A stretch of 64,000 bases of DNA from Deltaproteobacteria bacterium (GTDB taxonomy: Bacteria > Myxococcota > JACPTQ01): positions 36,461 to 100,460 of the forward strand of contig JACPTQ010000057.1 of the NCBI GenBank assembly GCA_016192705.1. The letters are read 5' to 3'. Both the position numbers and the translations under genes were made by a program. Position 1 is the stretch's first letter. The number at the start of each line of letters is the position of its first letter. A model generated the notes under the pieces. It searched no databases. It worked only from the letters and a program-made list of their open reading frames with translations, and was not told the DNA's origin. Below, in pieces: positions 43,314-52,743 of this stretch.

Positions 43314-46300
43314 GGCAGACGAAGTTCGAGACGCGTGGGACGATCGCGGGCCAGCCGAACGTCTTGGGTGACAGGCGGCACTGTCGACGTGACGACGCGC
43401 CAATCGCCCGGGGGGACTGAAATCGCCGGTCCATTGACAAATCCGGCGCCCATCGTGCGATTCCCGTCGCGGGATACGACGCGGTAAGGAACGCGCACGG
43501 CCGAGCGAATGGCGGCGTCGAGCGCGGTGCCATCGTCGGCGTGCATGAGAACACCATTTGTCGCGTCGGCAATGCAGCGAAGCGCGCCCCGCGCCTTTTC
43601 TTTGCGGGCGAGACGAAAACCAACGACGTGGACGCGAACATCGCCGCCCGTCTCGTGTGCGAGCGCGCGTGCCGCGGCGCACGGGTCGCCGCCGCACGTC
43701 TCGTCGCCGTCTGAAACGAGGACGATGACACCCGCGCGGCGGCCCTTTTGAATCGGGATGTCGCTTTGTGCCGCGCGAAGGGCGAACGCGATCGGCGTCC
43801 ACCCCGAAGGGTGAAGGTTGTTCAGCAAGTTTGACAGGTACTCGCGGCGGCTGCGGTCGAGTGGCGCGTCCAGTGGAAAGAGGAGGCGCGAATCGCGGCA
43901 GTTTCGGTCGCGAACAGGCGAGTCGTGGCCGTAGACGCGTAGGCCGATGCGCCGACCATCGGGAACGCTGCGCACGAAATCACGAAGCACGTCGCGCGCG
44001 ATTTCGACTTTGCGCCGCTTGCGGTTGCCGTCGGAGATTCGCTCGCGCATCGAACCCGACATGTCGAGGAGAATCTCGACCGCCGGCGGAAACCGATCGT
44101 CGGGGCTCGTCACTTGAAGCGTTCCCGCGGCGATTCGTACGGGGCGCACGTCGCGCGCAACGGCACCGAGTCGATTCTCGGCTTCGACGCTGAGCGCCGC
44201 CGGACCCGCCTCGTCACGCGTCGTATCCCACGGCACGAGGAACACCGCGCCCGCATCGGACCCCGCATCGGCCATCGTCACCCGTTCTCGAACCCCGCTC
44301 GCACCCGCTCCCACGCCCGCATCCGCCTCCGCTCCCGCATCTGCATCCGCTCCCGCTCCCGCGCCTCCCCCCCACACCCCCAACTCCCGCTCGCGCACAA
44401 AAAACCGCACACGCGAAAGCCTCGCCCCAACCGCGTCAACACGCGCCGCAATCTCAACACGCCCCGCGACAACCGCGTTCGCGGGCGGTTGCACGAACTT
44501 CACCGCGAGCCGCGGGTCAATCGGCCGCGGTGCGAGCTTCACGCGAATCCGATCGTGCGCGACGATCCCCGCGCGCGTCCTCGCCGTCACCTCGATCGCC
44601 ACGCTCTCGCCCGGCTCCGCGCGCACATCCCACGTCACCACGCACGCGGCCTCCACGCACCGCCCGATCTCCACGCCGCCCGCCGAGAGCACAACGACCT
44701 CGATCGGGCTGCCGCTTCGATTCACGACGCTCGCCCGAACCTCTTCCCGCCGCGCGACCACGGCGCCGTCCACCGGCACATCGATCAGCACCTCAAGCGG
44801 CCCAAACGCCCCCGCAAGCCCAATCGCCGCCCACATCGACGCCGCAAAGTTCGACGGCCGACCCGACTGGCTGTCAACGCGCGACTCGATCCGCCAGTTC
44901 CCGTCAATCTCCTGCCGATCCATGAGCCACTTGATTCCCCGCAAAAACCGCGGGTCGTCGGTCCGTACGCGCGCCTGCTTGAGCGCGTAAAGCGTCTGGC
45001 CTGTCGCAAACGAGTTCGACGGCAGCGCATCGGTCTCGCTCCACCCTCCGTCCGCGCGCTGCGCCGCCCAAACCGCCGCAACCGTCGCCCGTCTCGCGTC
45101 GTGCGCGGCCTCATCCGTCGCACCCGCGAGCCCGATGAGCTGCATGTTCCGAATCGTCGTCGTCGCGCCTTTTCGGGTCGCGAGGTACCGCTGCGCCTTC
45201 TCAGCCACATCGAGCCACGCCGCATCCCCCGACGCTTCATACGCGCCCAAAAGCCCGCGCACCGCGTACGTCGTCGCCTTCTCGTCGCTCTCTTGAATCG
45301 GCGGCTCGCTGAACATTTCGAACGAGCCGTCCGGCCGCACCCGCGCCTTGAGACCTCGTGCGGCATCGAGAAGCGCCTTGCGCGACGCGGCGGCCGTCTC
45401 GCCCGACGACCGCCCCGCCTCATCGAGCGCCAGCGCCGCAAAGGAATAATAGCCAGCCCGCGGGCCCCCGCTTCCCGTGCTCAACGCCTTTTCTGCCCGG
45501 ATTCCACCGGCGAGCGTTTCAAACGCGGCGCCATCGACGCGATACCCCATCCGACGGCCCACCGACATTCCGAGAATCGCCTTCGCCTGGACGTGACACC
45601 CGAAACATTTTTTGTCCGACTGCCACGCGACCGCGGCTTGCGAAAGCCAATCAAGCCCGAGTTGCGCCGCATCGGTCGGCTGCCGTTCGCCGCGCCGAGC
45701 GGCAAGCCAGCGTGCCGGCACGGGCAGAAGCGGCTCTGTGTCTTTGCGACGCCACACGAGACGCATTCGCGCGGCGCCCAGAGCGGGGCTGATATAAACG
45801 ACCCGAATGTCGTGTTCGTCCTTGAGATGAACGGTCCCGCGCGCGCCCGTCCCGTCACAACCGCCAATGATTTTCTTCCCGTCGATCTGCACGATCGCGC
45901 GCCCCGTACACTCAACCGCCAACGTCGCCGGACCGCGTTCCGCCACGGGAACACGCAGATCGCCCAGCCATTCAATCCAAAACTCCCCGCTTGGCAAATC
46001 AGGGTCCCGCAAAGACGCGGCCCCATCAACGAAAACCCGACGATCGATGCGCGTCGTCCGAAGCCCGCCGTACGTGCGGCCCTCGTAAATCCGCATGGTG
46101 AGGCCCTCGGCCCGACCTCCTCCGTCGGCGATTGTTGCGGAAGGTTTGGTTTGCACGCCGCCCGACCAACGGAAACCGTAAGCGAAAATGACAAGCGTCG
46201 GCGGGCCGGTGGCGAGAATAACGAGCGCGGCCGCCGCGCTGAATCGTCCCTTGATGGCGAAAGAAATCGCGAGGCCGAGCCATATCGCCGGCAAAACGAA

Positions 46301-46837
46301 AACGAGCGACGCTGCGACGGGTTTTATGGGCGGCGGCAGCGTTGCGAGAAAACCTGGACCATCGAGCGATACCGCAAAGGGACGGCCCAAATTGAGCGCC
46401 AAAAAAATCGCGCCGGGTAGAAGAAGGACGGTCGACAGGATGGCAACCCAGCGCGGCGCCACCGCAAACAAAACGATCTCGGTCAGCGCGATCGCGACGA
46501 GAAAAAGGGCGCCCGTGAGCCGTTGCGCCGGCACGCCGAACAAAGCAAACGGCACGACCTCCGGCGGAAACGCACGAAACTCCGCAACGACAACGAGCGC
46601 GAGGAGCGCGGTGCCGCCCAAGAGCGCGACGCCCGTTGCCCGAATCCGTGCCCCAAATAAAACTGCGCCAACAACAACGAACGCCAACGCCCCCGACACC
46701 TCGAAGCGCATCGCGGCGCCGCGCGCCCACCCGTCGTACGTCAACACGGCAAGGCCGGCAAATGCGAAGAGCGCACAACCTATCGCGAGCACGCGCATTC
46801 GGCGATCGCTGTCTCTTTCGGCGGACGGTGGCGTCAC
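43310..46837 (-). CDS. Giant membrane protein: TM helices, CxxCH, alpha-toroid and VWA domains
   Basis: This 1175-aa protein has six or seven N-terminal membrane helices (about 10-225). A beta domain follows (about 235-365, YEGRTYGGLRTTRIDRRVFVDG; PA14-like), then a CFGCH heme-type motif near 410. An alpha/alpha-toroid follows (about 430-680) with QW-like repeats (QRADGGWSE, RQEIDGNWR). Two Ig-like segments, an Ala-Gly-Asp low-complexity linker (about 825-855) and a von Willebrand A domain with a MIDAS motif (LLDMSGS) complete it. A covalent or bound heme next to a prenyltransferase-like barrel, exposed outside the membrane, is inferred. Its start overlaps tsaE by four bases. Confidence 0.8.
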   Translation of the reverse strand: MTPPSAERDSDRRMRVLAIGCALFAFAGLAVLTYDGWARGAAMRFEVSGALAFVVVGAVLFGARIRATGVALLGGTALLALVVVAEFRAFPPEVVPFALFGVPAQRLTGALFLVAIALTEIVLFAVAPRWVAILSTVLLLPGAIFLALNLGRPFAVSLDGPGFLATLPPPIKPVAASLVFVLPAIWLGLAISFAIKGRFSAAAALVILATGPPTLVIFAYGFRWSGGVQTKPSATIADGGGRAEGLTMRIYEGRTYGGLRTTRIDRRVFVDGAASLRDPDLPSGEFWIEWLGDLRVPVAERGPATLAVECTGRAIVQIDGKKIIGGCDGTGARGTVHLKDEHDIRVVYISPALGAARMRLVWRRKDTEPLLPVPARWLAARRGERQPTDAAQLGLDWLSQAAVAWQSDKKCFGCHVQAKAILGMSVGRRMGYRVDGAAFETLAGGIRAEKALSTGSGGPRAGYYSFAALALDEAGRSSGETAAASRKALLDAARGLKARVRPDGSFEMFSEPPIQESDEKATTYAVRGLLGAYEASGDAAWLDVAEKAQRYLATRKGATTTIRNMQLIGLAGATDEAAHDARRATVAAVWAAQRADGGWSETDALPSNSFATGQTLYALKQARVRTDDPRFLRGIKWLMDRQEIDGNWRIESRVDSQSGRPSNFAASMWAAIGLAGAFGPLEVLIDVPVDGAVVARREEVRASVVNRSGSPIEVVVLSAGGVEIGRCVEAACVVTWDVRAEPGESVAIEVTARTRAGIVAHDRIRVKLAPRPIDPRLAVKFVQPPANAVVAGRVEIAARVDAVGARLSRVRFFVRERELGVWGGGAGAGADADAGAEADAGVGAGASGVRERVTMADAGSDAGAVFLVPWDTTRDEAGPAALSVEAENRLGAVARDVRPVRIAAGTLQVTSPDDRFPPAVEILLDMSGSMRERISDGNRKRRKVEIARDVLRDFVRSVPDGRRIGLRVYGHDSPVRDRNCRDSRLLFPLDAPLDRSRREYLSNLLNNLHPSGWTPIAFALRAAQSDIPIQKGRRAGVIVLVSDGDETCGGDPCAAARALAHETGGDVRVHVVGFRLARKEKARGALRCIADATNGVLMHADDGTALDAAIRSAVRVPYRVVSRDGNRTMGAGFVNGPAISVPPGDWRVVTSTVPPVTQDVRLARDRPTRLELRLP
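44296..44366. repeat. Hexanucleotide low-complexity repeat
   Basis: Imperfect CCCGCT/TCCGCA-type hexamers encode the Ala-Gly-Asp-Glu linker before the VWA domain. The unit is the same as in the sulfatase-like gene and the Cys-repeat lipoprotein. Confidence 0.65.
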
Positions 46838-47289
46838 GTCGTGATCTCGATGATCCGTTCGTCGGGCGTCTCACCGTATGAAAGGCGGACCAGAATGGCG
46901 ACATCGTCCGACGTCGCCTGCTCGCCGCGATCCGCCCACTCGACGACGACAACGCCGGGGCCAGCGACCTCATCGCCAAACCCCAGCGCTGAAAGCTCCG
47001 CGTCAGCCGCGGCGCCGTCCGAAACACGATAAAGGTCCCAGTGGTAAAGAGGCGGGTCGGTCGGGTAGAGGTTCATGCGCGCATAGGTTGGGCTCGTCAC
47101 TGGAAAATCGGCGGCGAGACCCATTCCACGGGCGATCCCCTGCACGAACACCGTCTTTCCGGCGCCCAGCGGCCCAACGAGGTTGACGCGATCGCCCGCG
47201 CGGAGCCGCCGACCAAGCGCCTCACCGTGCGCCCGCGTCGCCTCGGCAGAGTCCGAAACGATTCGATGCGATTGTGTCGCGGCGCTCAT
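46834..47289 (-). CDS. tsaE: tRNA threonylcarbamoyladenosine biosynthesis protein TsaE
   Basis: This 151-aa P-loop ATPase has GPLGAGKTVFVQGIARGMG (Walker A), SPTYARMNLYP (a conserved switch region) and YHWDLYRVSDG. The GVVVVEWADRGE segment is the family's C-terminal signature. With TsaB and TsaD it makes the t6A modification at position 37 of ANN-decoding tRNAs. It is 12 bases after nnrD/E and overlaps the next gene by four bases. Confidence 0.95.
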   Translation of the reverse strand: MSAATQSHRIVSDSAEATRAHGEALGRRLRAGDRVNLVGPLGAGKTVFVQGIARGMGLAADFPVTSPTYARMNLYPTDPPLYHWDLYRVSDGAAADAELSALGFGDEVAGPGVVVVEWADRGEQATSDDVAILVRLSYGETPDERIIEITT

Positions 47290-47301
47290 GGCGTAAAGCG
47301 A

Positions 47302-48885
47302 CTACCGCTGCGACTCCCACTCTTTGAGCACGCGTGGCACCTCATCAATCAGATCGCTTGCGACGAGTCCCCTCTCACCAACGCGAGCCGCCGCCCGATC
47401 GCCGGCTTCCCCATGCAAATAAACCGCCGTGCGCGCGGCTTGACCCGCTTCGATTCCTTGCGCGATGAGAGCCGTCAAAACGCCGCAAAGCACGTCGCCC
47501 GTTCCGCCCGTTGCCATCCCAGGATTCCCCGTTGGGTTCACCCACACGCGGCCATCGGGCGCGGCAACCACGGAACGCGCGCCTTTCAGCACGACGTGCG
47601 CACGAACATCGGCCGCAAACTTTTGCGCGACGCCGATTCGATCGCGGGCAATCTCGGCTGTGCGAAGCCCCGTCAACCGCGCCATTTCGCCCGGATGCGG
47701 CGTTAGGACGCGCGGTCCTTTCGCGCAGCGAATTGCGTCGACGTTCCCCACGAGAAGGTTCAGGCCATCCGCATCGATGACAACCGGGAGCGGAATTTCA
47801 GCCGCAACGCGACGCACGACGAGGGCCATCCCGGAACTCGTCGGGATGCCCGGCCCAATCGCGAGCACGCGTTTCCCTTCGCAAAGTTCGACGAGCCGCG
47901 CAAACACGCGCTCCGCGCTCGACGCATCGTTACATTCCGTCAGCGTCGCGCACATCGTCTCGACCGCGCTCGTCGCGACGATGCGCACGGCTTCAAGGTC
48001 CGTCGCGAGCGTCACCAGCCCCGCGCCCGACCGCATCGCGGCGTTGCAGCAAAGAATCGCCGCGCCCGTTTTCCCGAGTGAGCCAGCGACAACAAGCGCG
48101 TGCCCATAAGCCCCTTTGTTTGTGTCGCGATCGCGTCGTCCGATCGGCGCCGCCGCATCGGCAAGCGTCAAAGAATGCGCCTTAATCGCGTCGGATTCGA
48201 GCAGCGCGCGTGGGATTCCGATGTCCGCGACCACCAGCTCGCCAACAAACTCTGCGCCCGGGTACAAAAGAAGCCCGCGCTTCGGCAGCCCCATCGTCAC
48301 CGTCACGTCGGCCCGCACGGTCGCGCCCTGCGGTTGCCCAGTGTCGGCGTCGAGCCCGGACGGCACATCAACGGCCAGCCGCTTCGCGCCGAGTGCGTTC
48401 AAAAGGTCGATCGTCGTTAGATGCGCACCTTCAACGTCGCGCGTGAGACCCGTCCCAAAAATCGCATCGACAACAACGTCGGCGGTTCGAAGCCACGCCT
48501 CGTGTGGCGTCACGTCGCCATTCGACGCGTCAATGACGGAGACCGCCAACTTCCTGAGCGCGTCGAATTCAAGTCGGCTGTCGCTTCCAACCGCGGGCTC
48601 TTTCGAAACCCGAAAAACAGTCACGTCGGCGCCCGCATTCAACAGGTGGCGCGCCGCAGAGTATCCGTCGCCGCCGTTCGCCCCGCCTCCACAGACAACC
48701 GCAACGCGTGGTCGCTTCTTGCGCGCCTCGTCACCAAGTAGCCGCCACACCTCGTCGCCCACGCATTTCCCCGCAAGCTCCATGAGCAAAATCGACGGCA
48801 CGCCAAAGTCGCGCGACGTCGCCTCGTCGATCGCGCGCATCTCGCCGCGCGTAGCAATCTTGTTCCGCGAACCCAACCCGCTCAC
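47302..48885 (-). CDS. nnrD: Bifunctional NAD(P)H-hydrate epimerase / ADP-dependent dehydratase
   Basis: This 527-aa protein fuses two repair enzymes. The YjeF N-terminal epimerase (about 1-215) shows VAVVCGGGANGGDGYSAARHL and VVDAIFGTGLTRDV. The YjeF C-terminal dehydratase, ribokinase-like (about 235-520), shows GHALVVAGSLGKTGAAILC, RVLTPHPGEMARLTG and GMATGGTGDVLCGVLTALIAQG. It converts damaged NAD(P)H hydrates back to NAD(P)H. Its start overlaps the upstream hybrid kinase gene by four bases, an ATGA junction. Confidence 0.95.
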   Translation of the reverse strand: MSGLGSRNKIATRGEMRAIDEATSRDFGVPSILLMELAGKCVGDEVWRLLGDEARKKRPRVAVVCGGGANGGDGYSAARHLLNAGADVTVFRVSKEPAVGSDSRLEFDALRKLAVSVIDASNGDVTPHEAWLRTADVVVDAIFGTGLTRDVEGAHLTTIDLLNALGAKRLAVDVPSGLDADTGQPQGATVRADVTVTMGLPKRGLLLYPGAEFVGELVVADIGIPRALLESDAIKAHSLTLADAAAPIGRRDRDTNKGAYGHALVVAGSLGKTGAAILCCNAAMRSGAGLVTLATDLEAVRIVATSAVETMCATLTECNDASSAERVFARLVELCEGKRVLAIGPGIPTSSGMALVVRRVAAEIPLPVVIDADGLNLLVGNVDAIRCAKGPRVLTPHPGEMARLTGLRTAEIARDRIGVAQKFAADVRAHVVLKGARSVVAAPDGRVWVNPTGNPGMATGGTGDVLCGVLTALIAQGIEAGQAARTAVYLHGEAGDRAAARVGERGLVASDLIDEVPRVLKEWESQR

Positions 48886-51800
48886 GCCGACGCTCCGTCC
48901 CGGGTTCTCAAATGATCGTCAAGAAGTTTTCGAATCTGCTGAACCTCAAGCGGCTTGAAAAACACCCGCGGCCCCATCCGGTCGACGAAGCTGCGCGCCT
49001 CGTCGGTAAACGCGCCACCCGTCAAAAAAAACGTCCGCTCGGCGAGCTTGGGGTAACGCTTCTCGATCGCCGCGTAAAACGCCATCCCCGTGAGGTCGGG
49101 CATCATGAGGTCGCACAAAATAAAATCGGGCGGACGCGCTGTCTCGCCCTCGAGAAGCGACAGCGCTTGCGAACCCGACGCGGCGACGAGAAGATCGTAC
49201 GTCTTCCCGAAAATGCGCGAGAGCAGCTTCAACGTTAATTCTTCGTCGTCGATGATGAGGATGCGGTGCCGCATCGGTGGCGGCGTCGGCGCACTTGTGG
49301 CGGGCGCCTTCAAACGGATGGTCGGCGCTCGGGAAGGCCCGCCCAACGACTCGACCTGAAGCGGCGCGGGCGGGCGCGCTTTCTCGCGCTCTCGACTCTT
49401 CTGCGCATCCTCCGGCGAAACCACCATCTTCCGGTCGGTGCGACTCTGGAGAGGCAGCGCCAGCGTGACGCTCGTCCCCTTGCCCTCCTCGCTCTTAATC
49501 GAAACCTCGCCGCCCGCATTTCGCAAGATTTCATGCACAAGCGTAAGCCCGAGCCCAGTCCCTTCGCCGAGCGGCTTCGTCGTGAAAAACGGCTCCGTTA
49601 CGCGCGCGAGATCGGCGACCGCTATCCCACACCCCGTATCGGATACCCGCACCTTCGCACGGTTGTCATCGACCCACGTCTCGATCGTTACCGCGTTCTT
49701 GCCGGCGCGCCCGGGCTCGATCGCCTGCGCGGCATTCAGGAGCAGATTAACGATCGCCTGTTCGATGTTGCCGGTGACACAGCGCAAGAGCGGCACATCG
49801 CCGAACTTCGTGACGAGCGTCGCGCGATGCGCCACCTCGTTGTGAACGACGGCGACCGCGCGCCGAATCACAAGGTGAAGGTCGCACACCGACGTCTCCT
49901 CGGGCGAGCCCTTCGCAAATCGAAGCAGCGTCCCAACCACATCGCGAATTCGTCGCACACCCTCGAGCGAATCGCCCACGAGCCGCCGCGCCTCAAGCTC
50001 CGTTCCGCCGAGCGCCTCGCCAACGCCAAGGCCTTGCTCGAGATCGGCGAGCCGCGTTCGCGCGCCCGAGTCCGTCACCGCTTCGCGATACGCCCGAAGC
50101 GCGGTCCCAGTCGCGTCGAGCTGCTCTTGCACGAGGTTCAGATTTCCCAGAATAAACATGAGCGGGTTGTTGATCTCGTGTGCGATCCCTGCGGCGAGCT
50201 GCCCAACCGCGGCGAGTTTCTCTCGGTGAATCTCCTCGCTCTGGCGTCGCATGAGCTGCCGATTCGTTTCGTCGAGGTCGTCGTACAACCGCGCGTTGTC
50301 GAGCACAACCGAGACATCGCCCGCGACCGCGCCAAGCACACGCACATCGTCATCAACCGACGTTCCCGTTCGTTGATGCACAAGCGACAACACGCCGAGC
50401 GTGCGACCGCGCATGGCGAGTGGAAAAAGAAGGAGCGTTCCCTTGACATCGCGAAGCGCCGGCTCAATCACGCGACTCGACGACGCGCCCAGCGGAATCT
50501 TGACGGTTTCGCGTGCCTCGATCGCTTCGCGCGCCACATGCTGGGCCAACGGAATCGGCGCGGACGGCTCGATTTTCCACCCGGTTAACCCAACGCCCGC
50601 GCACCATCGAAACATCGACGCCCCGTGGTCCCACGCATCGATGCGCCCCGCAATAATGTCATGCCCATCGACCAGCGCGCGCAGCGCATTTTGCGCCACG
50701 TCACGCACCGACCGCGCCCGAATGAGGCTCGCGATGACGGCCGACCGAACACTGCGCTCGCGCCACAAGCGCCGCAAATGGGTGACGTCTCGCGTCGTGT
50801 CGCGCGAATACGAAAAGGCGCCGTCGCGCCCGGTCGCCGCGGTTGAATTCCAAATCACCTCGCGCCTTGAATCATCGGGACGCACGACCGTGAGGTCGAT
50901 GTTGGCAATCTGTCCCGTGCGCTTGAGGCGCGAAAACGCCTCGTCAAAAATGGGCCGCGACTCTTCGGAGAGAAGATCCCGAAAGGGCTTCCCCAACACA
51001 GCTTCGCGCGGTCGCCCAATCACGTCGAGCGCGGCGAGATTTGCGTCCAGCAGGCGTCCCGCGCCGTCAAGGGATTGGTATGGATCGGGCGCGCGTTCGT
51101 ACAAATCGCTAAAGCGATGCTGCGTTTCGCGATGTTGCTCCTGGTCAAGAGCCGCCGAAACCCATTGCGATATCGTCTCAACGACAGGCCCAATCCGCTC
51201 AACATCCGAATCGATGTAAGCGCCGGATCGCCGCGACGAGACAACCAGAATCCCCAAAAACTCGTCGTCCTTCAAGAGCGGCCAAGCCACGCCCGACCGA
51301 AGACCCGCCGCGTAGGCCGCGGAGAGGGCCGCATCGCCCGCGGCGAAATCAACAAGAGCCCCCCGTCGCGTCGCCGCCAGCTGCCGCGTCAACTCTGCCG
51401 AGGCCGGGGTCTTGCCCGTCCAATTGTCGAGCTCGGCAACGGCGACGCCCTCAACGTACGCAACACGAAAAAGGTCCACCGCTCGATCTTTCGTGATGAC
51501 GCCGAACCGCTCAAACGAGATCAGACGACGAAGGGCCGCCGCGACCGCCCGATACTTTTCTTGGGCGGGGCCAGGCGACACAAGGACTTTTGCAACGTCG
51601 TCGCGAACGCCATGATTCGCGTGTGCATAGCGCGTCGACAGGGCATGCGCGAAAATCTCAGCCAATGCGCGAACAAGCCGAACGCATCCGTCGCCGGGTC
51701 GATCGCGAAAAAACGCGCCGAACCACGCGGGAGCGCCATCACCTTGACACGGAATCGCGACGGCCCTGACAGAGCCGTGCGCGCGAAGCGATTCTGGGAA

Positions 51801-52097
51801 GTCACTTTGCGCCGCGAGATCAAGCGACGCCTCGCCTTCGTATTGTCGCCAGAATGCGTCGTCCAACCGCGCGGCATCGAAAGACTCGCTCGGCTCGGCC
51901 AAAAGTGAATGGAGCACACGCGCGCCCGCCGCGGGATCTCGGCGACAGACAACGAGATCCACAGCACCCAAGAATTCAGCCACCGCGCGCGCGCGGGCAG
52001 CGAGCAAGGGTGACGCATCACACGAATCGGCGATCGCGGCAGCAAAGGCCGCGATCCGCGACGCCGCGTCGAGGGCCGGCCTCATGTCGCCGCTCAT
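48882..52097 (-). CDS. Hybrid sensor histidine kinase with GAF, PAS and receiver domains
   Basis: This 1071-aa cytoplasmic protein has GAF-like domains in its first 310 residues, a PAS domain (about 330-450, RFSDLYERAPDPYQSLDGAGRLLDANLAAL) and another GAF (about 465-620). HisKA ([16 protein letters not shown], His near 650) and HATPase (NLLLNAAQAI, VSDTGCGI, GEGTGLGLTL) follow. After a Pro-rich linker the C-terminal receiver (about 945-1065) has DDEELTLKLLSRI and the acceptor Asp in FILCDLMMPDLTG. It leads an operon with NnrDE, TsaE and the VWA membrane protein. The signal is unknown. Confidence 0.94.
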   Translation of the reverse strand: MSGDMRPALDAASRIAAFAAAIADSCDASPLLAARARAVAEFLGAVDLVVCRRDPAAGARVLHSLLAEPSESFDAARLDDAFWRQYEGEASLDLAAQSDFPESLRAHGSVRAVAIPCQGDGAPAWFGAFFRDRPGDGCVRLVRALAEIFAHALSTRYAHANHGVRDDVAKVLVSPGPAQEKYRAVAAALRRLISFERFGVITKDRAVDLFRVAYVEGVAVAELDNWTGKTPASAELTRQLAATRRGALVDFAAGDAALSAAYAAGLRSGVAWPLLKDDEFLGILVVSSRRSGAYIDSDVERIGPVVETISQWVSAALDQEQHRETQHRFSDLYERAPDPYQSLDGAGRLLDANLAALDVIGRPREAVLGKPFRDLLSEESRPIFDEAFSRLKRTGQIANIDLTVVRPDDSRREVIWNSTAATGRDGAFSYSRDTTRDVTHLRRLWRERSVRSAVIASLIRARSVRDVAQNALRALVDGHDIIAGRIDAWDHGASMFRWCAGVGLTGWKIEPSAPIPLAQHVAREAIEARETVKIPLGASSSRVIEPALRDVKGTLLLFPLAMRGRTLGVLSLVHQRTGTSVDDDVRVLGAVAGDVSVVLDNARLYDDLDETNRQLMRRQSEEIHREKLAAVGQLAAGIAHEINNPLMFILGNLNLVQEQLDATGTALRAYREAVTDSGARTRLADLEQGLGVGEALGGTELEARRLVGDSLEGVRRIRDVVGTLLRFAKGSPEETSVCDLHLVIRRAVAVVHNEVAHRATLVTKFGDVPLLRCVTGNIEQAIVNLLLNAAQAIEPGRAGKNAVTIETWVDDNRAKVRVSDTGCGIAVADLARVTEPFFTTKPLGEGTGLGLTLVHEILRNAGGEVSIKSEEGKGTSVTLALPLQSRTDRKMVVSPEDAQKSREREKARPPAPLQVESLGGPSRAPTIRLKAPATSAPTPPPMRHRILIIDDEELTLKLLSRIFGKTYDLLVAASGSQALSLLEGETARPPDFILCDLMMPDLTGMAFYAAIEKRYPKLAERTFFLTGGAFTDEARSFVDRMGPRVFFKPLEVQQIRKLLDDHLRTRDGASA

Positions 52098-52743
52098 CGC
52101 CCATGACTATAGCACTCAGACGCACGAGTGGAAGACCCTGATTCCCGGATAACGGGCAAGATTAGCGTGGGACGGGCGGGGTCTGGGCTTGCTCCGGCTC
52201 GCGGAAGTCCTCGGGTCTGACATGAAATGTGAGTATGCGCGAAATGAATCAAACATCACGATAACGGCAATCCCACGCCCCATCGGCACCTCATCCCCTG
52301 CGGACGCGAGCCTCCGCTTGCCCAGACCCCGCCCATCCAACCAGAAACCAGCCGTTTCCCTGGAACGGCGGTTGAGAGACTTGGGCGTCGATCGAACGCT
52401 GGCCGACACCCAACGGGTGAACCCTTCGTACCGCCCTCAAACCTAAAGAATACGTCCCCGGAAAGCGGTCCGCTCGGAATTGCGTAGGGTCGGCAGGGGC
52501 CCGCAAAGGCGCGCATCCGCAGGGTCTGCAGCGCGATATCGGCTGGGATCGGCGGCTTTCGCTTGCCTCTGAACAGCGGCTCTGTCGCGCGAGTCAGTTC
52601 AGACCCGAGGACGTCGGCGCGCCGAAGCGGCACCTGCCGACCCAACGCACAGACGCAAACTGGCCGCTTATCCGGGGATCGAGGTGGAAGAGCGGGGCAG
52701 AGCGCAGCTTTAGCCGGCGCGGCTCGCGTGTTACCGTGACGCC
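52098..52743. other. Non-coding divergent region rich in inverted repeats
   Basis: No convincing gene is present; small open frames lack ribosome sites and family features. Most of the stretch (52140-52680) is an inverted-repeat-bounded structure listed separately. The flanks should contain the promoters of the hybrid kinase operon (leftward) and the CinA-like gene (rightward). Confidence 0.6.
52140..52680. repeat. 541-bp inverted-repeat element or structured RNA
   Basis: GATTCCCGGATAA (52140-52152) mirrors 52668-52680 with one mismatch. GTCCTCGGGTCTGA (52207-52220) mirrors 52599-52612 perfectly, and the spacing between the two blocks is 54 and 55 bases at the two ends. Internal pairs are 52174-52188 with 52320-52334 (15 bp perfect), 52481-52501 with 52629-52649 (19 of 21) and a hairpin 52381-52390/52404-52413. 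On the minus strand the hairpin's one mismatch becomes G-U. Some pairs cross, so not all can form together. No transposase is present. Confidence 0.6.

Noticed and set aside
44114-46420. Rightward open frame of about 770 codons opposite the VWA protein gene
   Set aside because: Arg-rich shadow frame without domains; the leftward frame has clear motifs.
52140-52743. IscB-associated omega RNA (HEARO)
   Set aside because: The region is structured, but no IscB or TnpB gene is nearby and I could not match recalled omega-RNA motifs.
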